Source: Stramonita haemastoma (Eukaryota > Mollusca > Gastropoda > Neogastropoda > Muricidae). Taken from it: a DNA stretch of 10,000 nucleotides. The notes beneath the pieces are model-generated. The model saw only the letters and a program-made list of their open reading frames with translations, had not been told where the DNA came from and ran no database searches. Positions 7,173 through 10,000 of this stretch are shown piece by piece; the stretch's first letter is position 1, and each line of letters starts with the position of its first letter. Location of the stretch: the NCBI GenBank assembly GCA_030674155.1, contig CM060319.1, positions 1,313,110-1,323,109 of the forward strand. The letters are read 5' to 3'. A program made the position numbers and the translations under genes.

Positions 7173-7190
7173 AAATAATCAGAAAGCACA

Positions 7191-7960
7191 GTCTATGTTC
7201 TGTCTGTGCAGAATCATCCTAACTTTTCCCTCAGTTGCTCATAATCTCCTTCAATCCTTCAAAGCATCAATGTCCAGACGATGTTGAGTGCCAAGAAAAC
7301 GGGGGGGGGAAACAAGAAAAAGAAAAGATTTGGTAGATAGGGGAGAAAGCCAAATCCTCACTAAGTCCAGGAATTGAAACGAAGTACAGTGCCACACTTT
7401 TCTTCGCTACTCTTACCATCAGTTGTAAGGTCTGAACGCACCTCTCTTCGCCACTTTTAAACTTCCAGACTTCAGGCAGCCTTCTGACTGAGCCTGTCTG
7501 AGAATGCAATCAAGGGAAATCATTCCGTTTATTTGGCGTCTCATCTGTGTTTACCTCCCCTGCATCAAGGGCACCACGGCTCTCGTCTTGAAACCTGGAG
7601 AGGGGTGACGGAGGGCAGGAAGTTGAAAGATTTAGCTCCCTTGCCGTGGAGACGAAATGAGCAGACATGGAGAAAATGAGCAGAGAGGGTTTACCTCCCT
7701 TGACTCTACAGACTGAGAAAAGGGGGGGGGGGGGGTAACGGAAGAGAGGAGAGGCTGGGGAACGGGGTTAAGGGCGGGGGAGTGAGTAACTGAAGAAGAT
7801 GGGGAATGTGTGAGAACCTGACTAAAAAGGGGGGGGGGGATGGACGGGAGAACATTGTGCAAAAAATCATCGGTGCATCTGAGATAATTATAAACTATGA
7901 CTAGTGGACATTATCTTGAAGTCTGAGTATGGCTGCCTTCATACCCTGGGTACTAGATAG
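7191..7960. other. Non-coding region with long G runs and repeated TTACCTCCCTT-type motifs
   Basis: No credible gene. Three G runs occur: 9 G at 7301-7309, 14 G at 7722-7735 and 11 G at 7829-7839. The phrase TTACCTCCCCTG (7551), TTTAGCTCCCTTG (7631) and TTTACCTCCCTTG (7690) recurs, suggesting decayed copies of a short dispersed element. Open frames on the minus strand are Pro/Ser-rich and unsupported. Confidence 0.5.
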
Positions 7961-9323
7961 CAGTCTTACAACCAAACTCCTCATCCAGTGTACACTTTAC
8001 AGTCTTACAACCAAACTCCTCATCCAGTGTACACTTTACAGTCTTACAACCAAACTCCTCATCCAGTGTACACTTTACAGTCTTACAACCAAACTCCTCA
8101 TCCAGTGTACACTTTACAGTCTTACAACCAAACTCCTCATCCAGTGTACACTTTACAGTCTTACAACCAAACTCCTCATCCAGTGTACACTTTACAGTCT
8201 TACAACCAAACTCCTCATCCAGTGTACACTTTACAGTCTTACAACCAAACTCCTCACCCAGTGTACACTTTACAGTCTTACAACCAAACTCCTCATCCAG
8301 TGTACACTTTACAGTCTTACAACCAAACTCCTCATCCAGTGTACACTTTACAGTCTTACAACCAAACTCCTCACCCAGTGTACACTTTACAGTCTTACAA
8401 CCAAACTCCTCATCCAGTGTACACTTTACAGTCTTACAACCAAACTCCTCATCCAGTGTACACTTTACAGTCTTACAACCAAACTCCTCATCCAGTGTAC
8501 ACTTTACAGTCTTACAACCAAACTCCTCATCCAGTGTACACTTTACAGTCTTACAACCAAACTCCTCATCCAGTGTACACTTTACAGTCTTACAACCAAA
8601 CTCCTCATCCAGTGTACACTTTACAGTCTTACAACCAAACTCCTCATCCAGTGTACACTTTACAGTCTTACAACCAAACTCCTCATCCAGTGTACACTTT
8701 ACAGTCTTACAACCAAACTCCTCATCCAGTGTACACTTTACAGTCTTACAACCAAACTCCTCATCCAGTGTACACTTTACAGTCTTACAACCAAACTCCT
8801 CATCCAGTGTACACTTTACAGTCTTACAACCAAACTCCTCATCCAGTGTACACTTTACAGTCTTACAACCAAACCTCATCCAGTGTACACTTTACAGTCT
8901 TACAACCAAACTCCTCATCCAGTGTACACTTTACAGTCTTACAACCAAACTCCTCATCCAGTGTACACTTTACAGTCTTACAACCAAACTCCTCATCCAG
9001 TGTACACTTTACAGTCTTACAACCAAACTCCTCACTCAGTGTACACTTTACAGTCTTACAACCAAACTCCTCATCCAGTGTACACTTTACAGTCTTACAA
9101 CCAAACTCCTCACTCCCGTGTACACTTTACAGTCTTACAACCAAACTCCTCATCCAGTGTACACTTTACAGTCTTACAACCAAACTCCTCACCAGTGTAC
9201 ACTTTACAGTCTTACAACCAAACTCCTCATCCAGTGTACACTTTACAGTCTTACAACCAAACTCCTCATCCAGTGTACACTTTACAGTCTTACAACCAAA
9301 CTCCTCACCCAGTGTGCACTGTC
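7961..9323. repeat. 39-bp minisatellite, about 35 near-identical copies
   Basis: The unit begins CAGTCTTACAACCAAACTCC and continues TCATCCAGTGTACACTTTA, 39 bp in all. Starts at 7961 and 9285 differ by 1324 bp, equal to 34 units minus 2 bases. Most copies are identical. Variants include TCACCCAG (8256, 8373, and the final copy), TCACTCAG (near 9030), a 2-bp deletion near 8874, a 1-bp insertion near 9113 and a 1-bp deletion near 9189. The last copy decays (GTGCACTGTC). Because 39 is a multiple of three and the unit has no stop in any plus frame and one minus frame, it yields open frames of up to about 470 codons. These encode only a 13-residue repeat such as Ser-Leu-Thr-Thr-Lys-Leu-Leu-Ile-Gln-Cys-Thr-Leu-Tyr. 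Confidence 0.98.
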
Positions 9324-9346
9324 ACTACACCGTGTAATCCCAGCAG

Positions 9347-9460
9347 GTGAATGAGACAGAGGTGATTGATGTGATGACAGAGACCCCCAGGGTGTTCAGC
9401 TCGGGAACGTGCAACAACAACAACCGCAACAACAACAACAGTAACAGCATTAATGAATAG
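9347..9460 (+). CDS. Candidate alternative 3'-terminal exon
   Basis: After CCCAGCAG (AG at 9345-9346) the frame reads Val-Asn-Glu-Thr-Glu-Val-Ile-Asp-Val-Met-Thr-Glu-Thr-Pro-Arg-Val-Phe-Ser-Ser-Gly. It continues through Thr-Cys into an Asn-rich tail coded by AAC repeats and stops at TAG 9458-9460 (37 residues). An upstream in-frame stop at 9335-9337 means it needs splicing to be used. It is phase 0 and could join the candidate donor at 6317, or another exon further upstream. ATTAAA at 9471-9476 could serve as a poly(A) signal. The acidic, mixed composition of the first 20 residues looks more like protein than the surrounding repeats. The acceptor tract is only moderately pyrimidine-rich. It could also be a chance frame or the end of a different gene. 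Confidence 0.3.
   Translation: MNETEVIDVMTETPRVFSSGTCNNNNRNNNNSNSINE
9415..9448. repeat. (AAC)n microsatellite
   Basis: AACAACAAC runs interrupted by CGC and AGT. If the candidate exon is real, this encodes the Asn-rich tail. Confidence 0.8.
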
Positions 9461-9470
9461 ACATATTTAC

Positions 9471-9476
9471 ATTAAA
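9471..9476 (+). promoter_or_regulatory. ATTAAA, candidate variant poly(A) signal
   Basis: Common single-base variant of AATAAA, 11 bases after the TAG of the candidate exon. Weak alone, because this region is AT-rich. Confidence 0.2.
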
Positions 9477-9479
9477 AAC

Positions 9480-10000
9480 GTAACAGAAGATCACTGATAT
9501 ATACATTAGGATTAGTGGATGCACATACAGGAAAAGCGTACTAAAAAAAAACAACACTGAGGTATACTCTGGTTACTGGACATTTATACAGGAAAAATAC
9601 ATAACAGAAAAATACTGAGGTATACTCTGTGGTTACTGGACATTTATACAGGAAAAAAACATAACAGAAAAATACTGAGGTATACTCTGATTACTAGACA
9701 TTTATACAGGAAAAAAACATAACACAAAAATATTGAGGTATACTCTGTAACTAGTGAACATATATTCAGAGGAAAACAAGCATATATGCACACATACATA
9801 CATACATACAGGAAAAGCATGAGATTAAAGCATTGAGGTGTACTCTCTATGGTTACTGGATATGTATACAGAGAAAAAAACAACATAAAAATAGTATCAT
9901 TGGTAAACATACATACGTGAAAAGTGTGACAGAAAATCACGGATGTATGCTCTATAGTTGGAGGACATCTCAACAGGAAAAAGAAGACTGAAAACAGATG
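9480..10000. repeat. Degenerate AT-rich tandem repeat, about 58-60 bp and longer units, running off the window
   Basis: The marker GAGGTATACTCT or close variants recurs at 9559, 9617, 9677, 9735 and 9835, with a diverged copy near 9941. Each is followed by GGTTACTGGACATTTATACA-like sequence and a GGAAAAA.ACATAACAGAAAA stretch. Spacing is 58, 60 and 58, then about 100 and 106, the longer units holding a (CATA)n insertion (9791-9810). The copies are much more diverged than the 39-bp array. No coding function is visible. Confidence 0.88.

Larger units (their letters stand above)
6380..7190 (+). other. Probable 3' untranslated region of the kelch gene
   Basis: AT- and T-rich sequence follows the stop, with no recognisable coding. 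An AATAAG hexamer near 6543 is a weak possible early poly(A) signal. AATAAA at 7167-7172, with a T/GT-rich stretch (TCTATGTTCTGTCTGTG) about 20 bases downstream, is better. The pyrimidine microsatellite lies within this UTR if the distal site is used. The end is inferred. Confidence 0.45.

Noticed and set aside
7961..9323. CRISPR-like regular array
   Set aside because: The copies are head-to-tail with no unique spacers, and the context is an intron-bearing eukaryotic locus.
7929..9350. Long plus-strand open frame (473 codons) and its companions in other frames and on the minus strand
   Set aside because: They exist only because the 39-bp unit is a multiple of three and lacks stops. Several frames are equally open, no non-repeat domain flanks them, and the frame is broken freely by indels in the array.
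9644..9973. Minus-strand Tyr/Phe/Cys-rich frame resembling a membrane protein
   Set aside because: It follows the degenerate 58-60 bp repeat and repeats its own motif at each unit; AT-rich repeat composition explains the hydrophobic residues.

Overview
This window looks like animal (metazoan) nuclear DNA and most resembles a mollusc, perhaps a gastropod. The visible gene is split into exons with canonical GT-AG introns. The introns hold many microsatellites, minisatellites and tRNA-derived SINE-like pieces. The reading frames continue only after splicing. The taxonomic guess rests on the repeat style and a remembered SINE-like segment, and is weaker than the gene call.

The main content is the 3' part of one plus-strand gene for a kelch-repeat (KLHL/KBTBD-like) beta-propeller protein. 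Four exons can be joined from sequence alone: 1-186 (5' end outside the window), 1696-1873, 4233-4412 and 6017-6379 (terminal, TGA at 6377-6379). The junction phases agree (2, 0, 0), and the joined product of 301 residues has five kelch blades. Each blade has a Gly-Gly pair and a Tyr and Trp exactly seven residues apart. A final strand (Leu-Asn-Val-Lys) probably closes the propeller. Any BTB and BACK domains would be upstream. A second candidate 3'-terminal exon (9347-9460) fits the same phase and could give an alternative C-terminus.

Layout: intron 1 (187-1695) starts with a 38-bp tandem repeat at the donor, carries a SINE-like segment and a long (GT)n tract, and ends in a C-rich polypyrimidine tract. 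Intron 2 (1874-4232) begins with an array built from tandem copies of the exon 2/intron 2 boundary, giving 13 donor-like sites. It then holds TTG/CTG, ATTA, CATT and CAGT microsatellites and ends with a 51-bp duplication of its own acceptor. Intron 3 (4413-6016) is bracketed by a direct repeat and contains a roughly 400-bp tandem duplication and two tRNA-like SINE heads in opposite orientation. A likely 3' UTR runs to an AATAAA at 7167. Beyond it lie G-run-rich DNA, a very uniform 39-bp x 35 minisatellite (7961-9323), the small candidate exon, and an AT-rich degenerate repeat that runs off the window.

The most unusual theme is that tandem duplications repeatedly start at or span the splice sites of this gene. 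I see no bacterial-type operon, CRISPR array, rRNA or genuine tRNA gene.
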